Shown one piece after another: positions 8,180 through 15,860 of a DNA stretch of 25,696 nt. The position numbers and the translations under genes were made by a program. This DNA is from a bacterium UBA3734 (lineage in GTDB: Bacteria; Bacteroidota; Bacteroidia; Bacteroidales; Bacteroidaceae), in contig DFHC01000090.1 of the NCBI GenBank assembly GCA_002372575.1, positions 32,686-58,381 of the forward strand, written 5' to 3'. Each line of letters starts with the position of its first letter. Within the stretch, counting starts at the first letter, position 1. Under the pieces are notes generated by a model. The model worked only from the letters and a program-made list of their open reading frames with translations, searched no databases and had not been told where the DNA came from.

Positions 8180-11100
8180 TTAGAAGTCGAATTGCAGACC
8201 GAAGTTGAACACGCGTGCAGTGACGTAGGTGTCATCCCATCCGCCGGTGAACGAATACTGCGGGTTCAGACCCTTGCGGGCTGTCCATGTGAAAAGGTTC
8301 TCAACACCAGCGGTCACAGAGATTCCCTCGATACCGAGCTGCTTGACAATGGTTTTCGGCAGGCTATAGCCGAGGGTAATGTTCTTCAACACGAGCCACG
8401 AAGCACTGGTCAGCCAGCGGTCGCTCATGGCGTTGTTGTAAGAACTGCGGTTGAAGTCGAGCACGGGAATTCCGTTGGGATCGATGCGGTTGGCCGAGGT
8501 TTCGGTCATGCCTGCGGGAACACCCTTCCACGAGTTGAGCAGGTCAACGTGGTTGGCACTGGCCGACGAAGCCGAGTTGGTGCTCATCAGACTCTGATAC
8601 ACGCCGTCCAGCACCTTTCCGCCGAGGCTATAGGTGAACAGCACGTTGCAGAACAGGTCTTTCCAACGGAGGTTGGTACCAAACGAACCATACACTTTGG
8701 GGTGAGCCGAGCCAGCCCAGTCGCGCAGACCGTAAGTCGTACTGGTCGTGTAGTCCGTGCCATTGATGGTTACGAGTTCCTTGGCTGCGACGGCGGCATC
8801 TTTCTTCTCTGGGTCGAGCGTGTAGAGCGACTGACCGGTCATCTGATCGACGCCTTCGAAGTGATAGGTCCACCACTCATACGGGTCGTGGTCTTCTGCA
8901 TATTTCTGATTGCCGTGGAGAATATCTTCTCCATTGGGAAGTTTCTTGATTTTGCTGTTGAGGAATGTAGCATCGACGAAGAGGTTCCATGTGAAGCTCT
9001 TCTTTTTGATAACATCGCCGTTGAGCGAAATTTCGAAGCCACGGTTCGAAATGGTTCCGATGTTCTGATACTTCGTCAAGTTCAGCACGTCAGCCCAAGT
9101 GTAGGAACCGGCTGACAACGGCAGGCGCACCTCAAAGAGCAGGTCCTTGTTGCGACGGTCGAAATAGCCGATGCTGAAGTTCAGGCGATTGAAGAGTTGA
9201 CCTTCAACGGCGAAATCGATGGTCTGTGCCGTTTCCCACTTGATATCTTCTGCCGAGAGACTTCTCTTCAGAAGGGCGGTCTGACCACCATTTTTCTCCA
9301 TTCCATAGAGTGCCTGATAGCCATAGAGCGAAACTGCAGCATTGTTACCCACTTCACCATAGGAAGCGCGGACGCGCAACTGATCAACCCACTTCACGTC
9401 CTTCAGGAAGGCTTCTTTTTTGGCGTTCCAGTTCAAGCCGAACGAGAAGAAGTTACCCCAGCGGTTGTCCTTGTGGAAGCGTGAGCTGCCGTCACGACGC
9501 CAAGAGATGTCGGCGAAATATTTTTCGTCGAAGTTATAGCGGGCGCGAGCCAGGTACGACTCGGTACGGTCAGCGTCGTTGTAGCCTTCGAAATAGCTGT
9601 TTGTTGTGAAGTTGCCCATCACATAAAGGCCTTCCACACCCATACCCGTGTTCATTCCGTTGAGATAGCGGGCTTTCCACTCGTAGTTCTCGTGGCCGAG
9701 CATTACGTCCACGTGATGGAGACCAAAGTCATAGTCCCAGTTGAGCAGTTGCTGCACGGTGCGCGAATCATACTGGTAGGCATACTCCGTCAGACGGCCG
9801 TTGTTGGCAGCACCGTCGCCGATTTGCGGGTTGTTATAGACCTGCCGGTTGGTGGTTGCACGAGAGAAGTCGCCCTTCACCGTGGCCGAGAAACCGTAAG
9901 GCAGCATCACCGTGGCAAAGGCCATTCCTTCAAGAGCCGTGCGGCGGCTCTTGTTGTAGTCGGTACGCAGCTCAAAAGCGATGTTTCGATTCGACAGATA
10001 ATCCGATTCCGTGTCGAACTGCTTTTCTCCGTTTTCGTCGAGCAGGAACGAGCCGTCATCGTTGTGCAAGTAAATGGGATAGACGGGAGCCATATAGCGA
10101 GCCGTCGAGAACGGGTTGGCATAGTAGCTGCCCGTTGCGTTGGAGTTGTAGTCGCGCACGGCATGGGTTCCGTTCAGGTTGATACCCGTCTTCAGCCACT
10201 TCACCGGAGTGAACTGTGTGTTGATACGGCCTGTGAAGCGCTCGTAGTCGCTGGCGAGCACGTAACCCTTCTCGTTCAGATAGCCTGCCGAGGCGTAGAT
10301 GTTGTACCTTTCGCCTGCAAAAGCCTCCGATAGTACATAGTCTTGACGATAGCCATTGCGTTCTACGGCATCTTCCCAGTCGAGGTCGGTGTAACCAGCC
10401 TGACGGGTTGCCGTCAGCTTGCCGTTGGCATCGAACAGCGACGTAGAGGCACCGTTGTAGATGTTGCGCTTCACGTAGTCGGTCACAACGTGCTCCGTGG
10501 CGTAGGTGGCAGCCGAAGCGGCATCTGTTGCTACTCCCGTCGAAAGGGCGAAGTTTTTCATGGCTTCCCACGATACTTCCATCCAGGGATCGGCGCTCAG
10601 GCGCTCGTATTCGGGAATACCGCGACTGTAGATACCCTGATTGATTTTCAGAGAAGTCTGCGGCTTAGCCGTTCCGCGGCCTTTCTTCGTGGTAATCAGC
10701 ACAACGCCGTTAGCAGCGCGGTTACCATACAGGGCTGCCGAGGCAGCGTCTTTCAGCACCGACATCGACTCGATGTCAGCCGAGTTGATTTCGGCAATGT
10801 TGCCGTCGAAAGGCACGCCATCAACCACATACAGCGGAGAAGAGGCACCACTTACCAGCGAACCGATACCGCGAATGCGAATCGACGGGGCGGCACCAGG
10901 CTCACCGTAGGTGTTGTTCACCTGCACACCAGGCGAACTGCCTTCGAGCGCAGCCGTCACCGACGTGGCGATGCGGTCTTTAATCTTTTCCTCGCCGACA
11001 ACCGACACGGCACCCGTAATCGACTGACGCTTGGCTGTACCATAGGCCACAACCACCACCTCGTCCAAGGAGCCTTCCTCGTTCGACATTACAACGCGCA

Positions 11101-11365
11101 TTCCGTCGCGGGCAGCCACCTGCAACGTCTTCATACCGATGTACGAAATGGTCAGCTGATGCTTACCATGAGGAAGCGCCAGCGAGAATTTTCCGTCGAG
11201 GTTTGTCGTAGTTCCCACGTCGGTTCCTTCTACTCGTACCGCTGCACCCACTACGGGTTCGCCGTCGTCCTGAGACACCACGGTACCTGTGACTTGCATC
11301 TGGGCCATCGCTCCTACTGCTGTCAGCAGCAGGGCGGCCAAAAACACTGTTAGTCTTTTAACCAT
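8180..11365 (-). CDS. SusC/RagA-family TonB-dependent transporter (pair L)
   Basis: A 1061-residue outer-membrane importer energised by TonB. Domains: signal peptide (about 1-21, MVKRLTVFLAA...), a carboxypeptidase-regulatory-like domain (about 23-95), TonB box DEVVVVAYG (101-109), plug (about 115-230, with PLYVVDGVPFDG and SVLKDAASAALYG), then a long barrel ending in ...NFGLQFDF with the usual terminal Phe. Its first 40 codons and part of its leader are nearly identical to those of susC R in inverted orientation; beyond that the proteins diverge. I see no good Bacteroidetes promoter reading into it, so it may be silent in the orientation sequenced. It forms an operon with susD L (51-bp gap). 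Family certain, substrate unknown. Confidence 0.96.
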   Translation of the reverse strand: MVKRLTVFLAALLLTAVGAMAQMQVTGTVVSQDDGEPVVGAAVRVEGTDVGTTTNLDGKFSLALPHGKHQLTISYIGMKTLQVAARDGMRVVMSNEEGSLDEVVVVAYGTAKRQSITGAVSVVGEEKIKDRIATSVTAALEGSSPGVQVNNTYGEPGAAPSIRIRGIGSLVSGASSPLYVVDGVPFDGNIAEINSADIESMSVLKDAASAALYGNRAANGVVLITTKKGRGTAKPQTSLKINQGIYSRGIPEYERLSADPWMEVSWEAMKNFALSTGVATDAASAATYATEHVVTDYVKRNIYNGASTSLFDANGKLTATRQAGYTDLDWEDAVERNGYRQDYVLSEAFAGERYNIYASAGYLNEKGYVLASDYERFTGRINTQFTPVKWLKTGINLNGTHAVRDYNSNATGSYYANPFSTARYMAPVYPIYLHNDDGSFLLDENGEKQFDTESDYLSNRNIAFELRTDYNKSRRTALEGMAFATVMLPYGFSATVKGDFSRATTNRQVYNNPQIGDGAANNGRLTEYAYQYDSRTVQQLLNWDYDFGLHHVDVMLGHENYEWKARYLNGMNTGMGVEGLYVMGNFTTNSYFEGYNDADRTESYLARARYNFDEKYFADISWRRDGSSRFHKDNRWGNFFSFGLNWNAKKEAFLKDVKWVDQLRVRASYGEVGNNAAVSLYGYQALYGMEKNGGQTALLKRSLSAEDIKWETAQTIDFAVEGQLFNRLNFSIGYFDRRNKDLLFEVRLPLSAGSYTWADVLNLTKYQNIGTISNRGFEISLNGDVIKKKSFTWNLFVDATFLNSKIKKLPNGEDILHGNQKYAEDHDPYEWWTYHFEGVDQMTGQSLYTLDPEKKDAAVAAKELVTINGTDYTTSTTYGLRDWAGSAHPKVYGSFGTNLRWKDLFCNVLFTYSLGGKVLDGVYQSLMSTNSASSASANHVDLLNSWKGVPAGMTETSANRIDPNGIPVLDFNRSSYNNAMSDRWLTSASWLVLKNITLGYSLPKTIVKQLGIEGISVTAGVENLFTWTARKGLNPQYSFTGGWDDTYVTARVFNFGLQFDF

Positions 11366-11414
11366 AATTCTCTCTTTTTTAGTTAATAATATAAATAATG
11401 TGTAATAAAAAATC

Positions 11415-11422
11415 TAACTTTG
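11415..11422 (+). promoter_or_regulatory. Candidate -7 box for the recombinase gene
   Basis: TAACTTTG is a perfect TAnnTTTG match on the plus strand, 83 bases before the recombinase start and outside the proposed invertible segment. No TTTG -33 box is present at 19-22 bp. The right-hand leader has no equivalent on its minus strand. Confidence 0.4.
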
Positions 11423-11435
11423 CATCCATCTTTAT

Positions 11436-11454
11436 CACCTCCCCGTCAGAGGTG
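11436..11454. other. Putative left recombination site (19-bp pseudo-palindrome)
   Basis: Plus strand CACCTCCCCGTCAGAGGTG: 6-bp inverted arms CACCTC/GAGGTG around the asymmetric 7-bp spacer CCCGTCA. It is the exact reverse complement of 12565-12583. Arm-spacer-arm layout with a 7-bp asymmetric spacer is what tyrosine recombinase core sites look like, and opposite spacer orientation predicts inversion. It could instead be a hairpin in the susC leader RNA. Confidence 0.6.
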
Positions 11455-11504
11455 GAAATCCTTTTACATTAATTTAGCGGTCGATTAATCAATAATTCAA
11501 CGCT

Positions 11505-12410
11505 ATGAGACAAAAACGCAATTTTTTTGACATGGCCGCGCAGGTCATCGAGAAATGGAAAGAAAGTAAAAGTCCGAGTACAAATGCCAACTACTTGACG
11601 GCTTTACGCTCGCTGAAAAGGTTCACAGAAGAAAGGAACATCAACAATTTCAGCGTCAATGAATCGCTCGTGAAAGCCTATGAACACTGGCTGCGCTGCA
11701 ATGGCGTGAGCTTGAACACAATTTCGTGCTATATGCGCTCGCTCCGTTCGCTCCACCACCAGCTCGGCGGCAAAAACAACCCCTTTGAAAAGGCATTCAC
11801 AGGCTCTACGAAGACCGAAAAACGCGCCATCACGCCCGACGACATCCGCCGCCTCCAACGCCTCGACCTCAGTGGCAACGCGCCACTGCAATTCGCCCGC
11901 GACCTCTTCCTCTTTAGCATCTACACGCTCGGAATGCCATTCGTTGACATGGCCTACCTACAAAAACACAACATTCAGGGCGATTTCATCGTCTATCAGC
12001 GACACAAGACACACCAAACCATTCGCGTGCCACTCGAGCCGTGCATGACGGAAATCATCCAGAAATACGAGCAGCCCTCAAGCGACCGCGTTTTCCCCAT
12101 CATCCATGCCTCCAACAGGCGAAAAACACCCTACGAGCAGTATCTCCACCAGCTGGGTGCCTACAATAAAAGACTCAAAAAACTGGCCCGCCGCGCCCAA
12201 ATCAGGACAAATCTCACCTCTTACGTAACCCGCCACACATGGGCGAGCCTGGCCTATCACCGAAACACCGAACTCGCCGTTATCTCAAAGGCGCTCGGCC
12301 ATACCAACCCGAACACAACGCAAATCTACATCCGCGAAATCGACGACAACCGCCTTGTCGAGGCCAACCGCGCACTGCTGGGGCAACTGCTGGAGCCTAA
12401 TTTAATTTAA
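11505..12410 (+). CDS. Tyrosine recombinase (Bacteroidetes phage-integrase family), probable DNA invertase
   Basis: A 301-residue site-specific recombinase: SAM-like N-terminal core-binding domain (about 10-95) and catalytic domain (about 105-295). Visible catalytic residues: Lys168 (RHKTHQ), Arg243 in TSYVTRHTWA, His266 in LGHTNPNTT and nucleophile Tyr275 in QIYIRE. The first Arg box reads YTLGMPFVDMAYL (140-152). Many Bacteroidetes recombinases read YTRGMSFVDMAYL here, so both the canonical Arg position (Pro145) and the alternative (Leu142) lack Arg. The gene lies between divergent susC genes whose 5' ends form inverted repeats, and inside the two 19-bp sites, so inverting that segment is its likely job. 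Size and lack of any phage or transposon genes argue against a large-element integrase. Family certain; inversion is inference. Confidence 0.93.
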   Translation: MRQKRNFFDMAAQVIEKWKESKSPSTNANYLTALRSLKRFTEERNINNFSVNESLVKAYEHWLRCNGVSLNTISCYMRSLRSLHHQLGGKNNPFEKAFTGSTKTEKRAITPDDIRRLQRLDLSGNAPLQFARDLFLFSIYTLGMPFVDMAYLQKHNIQGDFIVYQRHKTHQTIRVPLEPCMTEIIQKYEQPSSDRVFPIIHASNRRKTPYEQYLHQLGAYNKRLKKLARRAQIRTNLTSYVTRHTWASLAYHRNTELAVISKALGHTNPNTTQIYIREIDDNRLVEANRALLGQLLEPNLI

Positions 12411-12501
12411 AAAAAACGCACATTACATCCCCCAAAAACTGCCCGTTTTTCATGCGAAATGTTAAAATTTTAGGGAAAATGCAATTTTTTTTTCGAAAAT
12501 A

Positions 12502-12533
12502 TTTGTTAGTTTGATAAATTTGCGTTAAATTTG
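12502..12533 (+). promoter_or_regulatory. Strong promoter facing susCD pair R, inside the proposed invertible segment
   Basis: TTTG (12502-12505), 20 bp, TAAATTTG (12526-12533) is a complete Bacteroidetes promoter. A second overlapping TAAATTTG lies at 12515-12522. Transcription would start near 12540, leaving a leader of roughly 105 bases that contains the 19-bp pseudo-palindrome before the susC R start. The promoter lies between the recombinase stop and the right-hand site. Confidence 0.82.
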
Positions 12534-12564
12534 CAAATCGAGATATTTAAAAAACATCAAAACA

Positions 12565-12583
12565 CACCTCTGACGGGGAGGTG
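12565..12583. other. Putative right recombination site (19-bp pseudo-palindrome)
   Basis: Plus strand CACCTCTGACGGGGAGGTG, the exact reverse complement of 11436-11454, with spacer TGACGGG inverted relative to the left copy. It lies 63 bases before the susC R start; the left copy is 70 bases before the susC L start. Flanking DNA on the recombinase side is not shared, while DNA on the susC side is. Confidence 0.6.
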
Positions 12584-12765
12584 GAAAATGTGTTAAAACG
12601 ATTATTTTTTCACATTATTATATTATTAACTAAAAAAGAGAGAATTATGGTTAAAAGACTAACAGTGTTTTTGGCTGCCTTCCTGCTGACAGCAGTGGGG
12701 GCAATGGCCCAGATGCAAGTCACAGGTACCGTGGTGTCTCAGGACGACGGCGAACCCGTAGTGGG
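12565..12765 (+). repeat. Right arm of the inverted repeat: susC R leader and first 40 codons
   Basis: Inverted partner of 11247-11454. Perfect blocks at 12619-12675 (57 bp, spanning the start codon) and 12704-12765 (62 bp, codons 20-40) flank 28 bp with six differences. Identity stops abruptly after the codons for GEPVVG. It is a few bases shorter than the left arm because of small gaps in the leader. Confidence 0.9.
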
Positions 12766-15700
12766 CGCTACCGTGATGGTCGTGGGAACCAGTGTGGGTA
12801 CGTCAACGAACGTGGACGGAAAGTTCACGCTGACCTGTCCGAAAGGACACGAACTCTTGCGCATTACCTACGTCGGCATGGAACCCATTGAGGTGACAGC
12901 CCGTCCGAATATGCGCATTCTGCTGACAAGTGACAAACAGGCCCTCGACGAGGTGATTGTCGTGGCCTACGGTTCGGCGAAGAAGTCGTCGTTCACAGGT
13001 TCGGCCTCGAATGTCAATGCGAAAGACATGGAACTGCGCCCCGTTACGACTGCCGTCAAGGCTCTTGAAGGTAATGTTTCTGGTGTGCAGGTGACCTCTG
13101 GTTCGGGTCAGCCTGGATCTTCGCCTAACATCCGCGTGCGTGGCTTCGGCTCCATCAACGCATCGAGTGCTCCGCTCTATGTGGTGGACGGAATTCCTTA
13201 TGATGGAAACCTCGCCAGCATCAACCCCGCAGACATTGAGTCGATGACGGTGCTGAAAGATGCCTCGGCTGGTGCACTGTATGGTGCCCGCGGTGCCAAC
13301 GGTGTGGTGATGATCACGACCAAGCAGGGTAAAGCAGGAAAGGCAAACGTGAACTGGCGTTCAACGGTCGGTTGGTCGAACCGTGCGCTGAAGAAGTACG
13401 ACAACGTGAACCAGAAGGAGTTTGTGCAGCTCTTCTACGAAGCTCTGCGCAACGACTTCCAGTTCAACCAGGGCTATGCACTGGCCGATGCTGAAGCTGC
13501 TGCACGCGCAGCTCTTGGAGGTGAACTCGGTGGCGAATACTACAACCCGTTCAAGAACTACACTTGGGACAACATCATCGACCCCGCTACCGGTCAGGTG
13601 CGTACCGATGCACAGTCGGCTTGGGACGAGGACTGGATGGACGCTGTGCTCCGCAAGAACGCTTTCCGTCATGAGCACCAGTTCTCAATTGATGGAGGCA
13701 GCGACAAGACCAAGTATATGCTTTCGCTCGGTTATCTGAACGAGAAAGGTCTGCTGGAAACCACATCGTTCCAGCGCTACACTGCCCGTACGAATATCGA
13801 CAGCCACGTTACCGACTGGTTCAAGGCCAACCTGAGTGCTGCCCTGTCGCACTCGGAATCGAACTTCAGCGACTACGACGGCACCTCGACCTCAAACGTG
13901 TGGTACACGGCTCAGTTCATCAACCCGCTGTTCCCCGTCTATCTGAAAGACGAGAAAGGCCAGACGATGTTCGATGACCAGGGCAATATTCTCTACGACT
14001 GGGGTGAGGCTCGTCCCGACGGAAAGACTCGTCCGGGTTCAATGAGCGACTTCAGCTCCTTAGGTATGCTCATGCTCGACGATGCCTACACCAAGCGCGA
14101 CGCTGCCAGCGTGCGTACAGGCATCCAGTTCGGTGGTGACGCTCCCCGCTTTGGTGTCCTCCAAGGCTTGAAGTTTGCCATCAACTTCGGTGCTGACTAC
14201 AACAGCTCGAACTACATGCGCTACATGAACTCCGAGCACGGCAACCAGAAGAACGCCGGCGGTCTGATTCAGAAGCAGAACGGACGCACGCTGAGCTACA
14301 CCTTCAACCAGCTGCTCACGTGGAACCGCTCGTTCGGCCAGCACAACATCGACGTGCTGCTCGGTCATGAGTGGTACGACTATACCTACGAATACCTCGG
14401 TGCCGGCAAGACCAGCCTGGTCAATGGTATCAAGGAACTGCGCCCGGGTACTACGCTCTACGATGCAGACTCCTACACCGACAAGTACCGCATCAACTCT
14501 TGGTTGAGCCGTATCAACTACAACTTCGCCGACCGCTACTATCTGACAGCTTCGATTCGTAGCGACGCCTCTTCGCGCTTCTACGTGAAGAACAACACCG
14601 GCACGTTCTGGTCGATTGGTGCCAACTGGCGCATTTCGAAAGAAAAATTCCTGCAAAACGTGAGTTGGCTCGACAACCTGTCGTTCAAAATCAGCTATGG
14701 TGAGCAGGGTAACGACAACCTCGGCACATACTATGCTTGGCAGAGCCTCTACAGCCTGAGCTACGCCAACGGCAATGCTCCTGGTGGATTCGTTTCGACT
14801 CTGGAAAACAAAGACGTTTCCTGGGAAAAGAACGGCAACTTGAACATCGGCCTTGAAGGAACATTCTTCAACAGCCGCTTGCGCGCCAGCATCGAGTACT
14901 TCAACAAGAAGACCACCGATATGCTGCTCAACTACCCGCTGCCGCTCTCGACGGGCTTCACGGGCTACAGTGCCAACGTCGGTAACATGCGCAACCAAGG
15001 TTGGGAATTCGAACTCAGCGGCTATCCCGTCAAGACGAAGAATTTCGAGTGGAACCTGGCTTGGATGGGTTCTGTCCTGAACAATAAGGTACTCAAACTC
15101 ACGGGAGAGTCTCCCAGAATCGTCAGTGGCGTGCGCGTCATCGAGGAAGGCTATGAGCTGAATACGTTCTACATGGCCAAGTCGGCAGGCGTTGACCCGC
15201 TCACGGGTAAGCAACTCTACTGGGCTTTCAAGAAAGACGACAACGGCAACCGGATCGACGGTTCCGACTACATCACCGACGACTACACGAAGGCCAACGC
15301 CTCGAAGTACTACCTTGGCAGCCGTATCCCCGGCCTCTATGGTAGCATCTCGACCGGTCTGAGCTATAAGGACCTGAGCCTCACCGTGCTGACAACCTAC
15401 TCGCTGGGTGGCAAGATTTACGACAGCAGCTATGCTTCGACGATGGATCTCTGGTACAAGAGCTCCACTTGGAACCGTGCCGCACTGCGCCGCTGGCAGA
15501 AGCCCGGCGACATCACCGACGTGCCCCGCATGGCCATCGCCGATGGCAACCAGCTCACTACCGACCGCTATCTGATTGATGCCTCCTACTTTGCCATCAA
15601 GAACATCACGCTGAGCTATATGCTCCCGCAGCTCTGGGTGAAGAAGATTGGTCTCGGCAACGTGCGCGTATTCACCTCTATGGATAACGTGGCTCTGTTC

Positions 15701-15805
15701 TCACACCTCGACGGTATGGATCCGCAATACAACTTCTCGGGTGGCACAGCCTACGACTATGTTCCCAACAAGACCTTCACGTTCGGTCTTGAGGTTAAGT
15801 TCTAA
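12647..15805 (+). CDS. SusC/RagA-family TonB-dependent transporter (pair R)
   Basis: A 1052-residue outer-membrane TonB-dependent importer. The start at 12647 is chosen because it yields the signal peptide MVKRLTVFLAAFLLTAVGAMA shared with susC L; an open frame extends upstream to 12581, but that would start inside the leader hairpin. Domains: regulatory-like domain (about 23-95), TonB box DEVIVVAYG (101-109), plug (about 115-230, with NIRVRGFGSI and PLYVVDGIPYDG), and a barrel ending ...TFTFGLEVKF. After codon 40 it differs clearly from susC L, so it probably carries a different substrate. It leads an operon with susD R (55-bp gap) and a lipoprotein, driven by the strong promoter at 12502-12533. 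Confidence 0.96.
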   Translation: MVKRLTVFLAAFLLTAVGAMAQMQVTGTVVSQDDGEPVVGATVMVVGTSVGTSTNVDGKFTLTCPKGHELLRITYVGMEPIEVTARPNMRILLTSDKQALDEVIVVAYGSAKKSSFTGSASNVNAKDMELRPVTTAVKALEGNVSGVQVTSGSGQPGSSPNIRVRGFGSINASSAPLYVVDGIPYDGNLASINPADIESMTVLKDASAGALYGARGANGVVMITTKQGKAGKANVNWRSTVGWSNRALKKYDNVNQKEFVQLFYEALRNDFQFNQGYALADAEAAARAALGGELGGEYYNPFKNYTWDNIIDPATGQVRTDAQSAWDEDWMDAVLRKNAFRHEHQFSIDGGSDKTKYMLSLGYLNEKGLLETTSFQRYTARTNIDSHVTDWFKANLSAALSHSESNFSDYDGTSTSNVWYTAQFINPLFPVYLKDEKGQTMFDDQGNILYDWGEARPDGKTRPGSMSDFSSLGMLMLDDAYTKRDAASVRTGIQFGGDAPRFGVLQGLKFAINFGADYNSSNYMRYMNSEHGNQKNAGGLIQKQNGRTLSYTFNQLLTWNRSFGQHNIDVLLGHEWYDYTYEYLGAGKTSLVNGIKELRPGTTLYDADSYTDKYRINSWLSRINYNFADRYYLTASIRSDASSRFYVKNNTGTFWSIGANWRISKEKFLQNVSWLDNLSFKISYGEQGNDNLGTYYAWQSLYSLSYANGNAPGGFVSTLENKDVSWEKNGNLNIGLEGTFFNSRLRASIEYFNKKTTDMLLNYPLPLSTGFTGYSANVGNMRNQGWEFELSGYPVKTKNFEWNLAWMGSVLNNKVLKLTGESPRIVSGVRVIEEGYELNTFYMAKSAGVDPLTGKQLYWAFKKDDNGNRIDGSDYITDDYTKANASKYYLGSRIPGLYGSISTGLSYKDLSLTVLTTYSLGGKIYDSSYASTMDLWYKSSTWNRAALRRWQKPGDITDVPRMAIADGNQLTTDRYLIDASYFAIKNITLSYMLPQLWVKKIGLGNVRVFTSMDNVALFSHLDGMDPQYNFSGGTAYDYVPNKTFTFGLEVKF

Positions 15806-15807
15806 TT

Positions 15808-15839
15808 AAGTTGACGTGTTAACAAGTTGACAAGTTAAA
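15808..15839. repeat. Four tandem 8-bp units between susC R and susD R
   Basis: Directly after the susC R stop come four 8-bp units: AAGTTGAC twice exactly (15808-15815 and 15824-15831), a variant GTGTTAAC between them, and AAGTTAAA last. The array ends 21 bases before the susD R start, close to its ribosome-binding region. Confidence 0.75.
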
Positions 15840-15860
15840 TCATTTAGAAAGGATAATTAT

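Larger units (their letters stand above)
11247..11454 (-). repeat. Left arm of the inverted repeat: susC L leader and first 40 codons
   Basis: Pairs in inverted orientation with 12565-12765. From 11247 to 11393 it matches 12619-12765 over 147 bp with six mismatches, all within 11309-11336: a perfect 62-bp block (11247-11308), then a 28-bp segment with the six changes, then a perfect 57-bp block (11337-11393). Outside that comes a diverged but alignable leader, and finally an exact 19-bp pseudo-palindrome (11436-11454), beyond which homology stops. Confidence 0.9.

Noticed and set aside
11415..11422. TAACTTTG as a promoter for susC L
   Set aside because: It matches only on the plus strand, pointing at the recombinase and away from susC L.
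11505..12410. Recombinase as the integrase of a mobile element
   Set aside because: No other phage, conjugation or transposon gene and no att-like direct repeats were seen; both flanks are susC genes with inverted, not direct, repeats.
12434..12450. Small inverted repeat AAAAAC/GTTTTT after the recombinase as its terminator
   Set aside because: The stem is only 6 bp and almost all A-T, so it is too weak to call; read-through from the recombinase toward susC R remains possible.
12581..12646. Upstream extension of susC R by 22 codons
   Set aside because: It would start inside the leader pseudo-palindrome and would precede a perfect signal peptide shared with susC L. The 12647 start is the counterpart of the susC L start.
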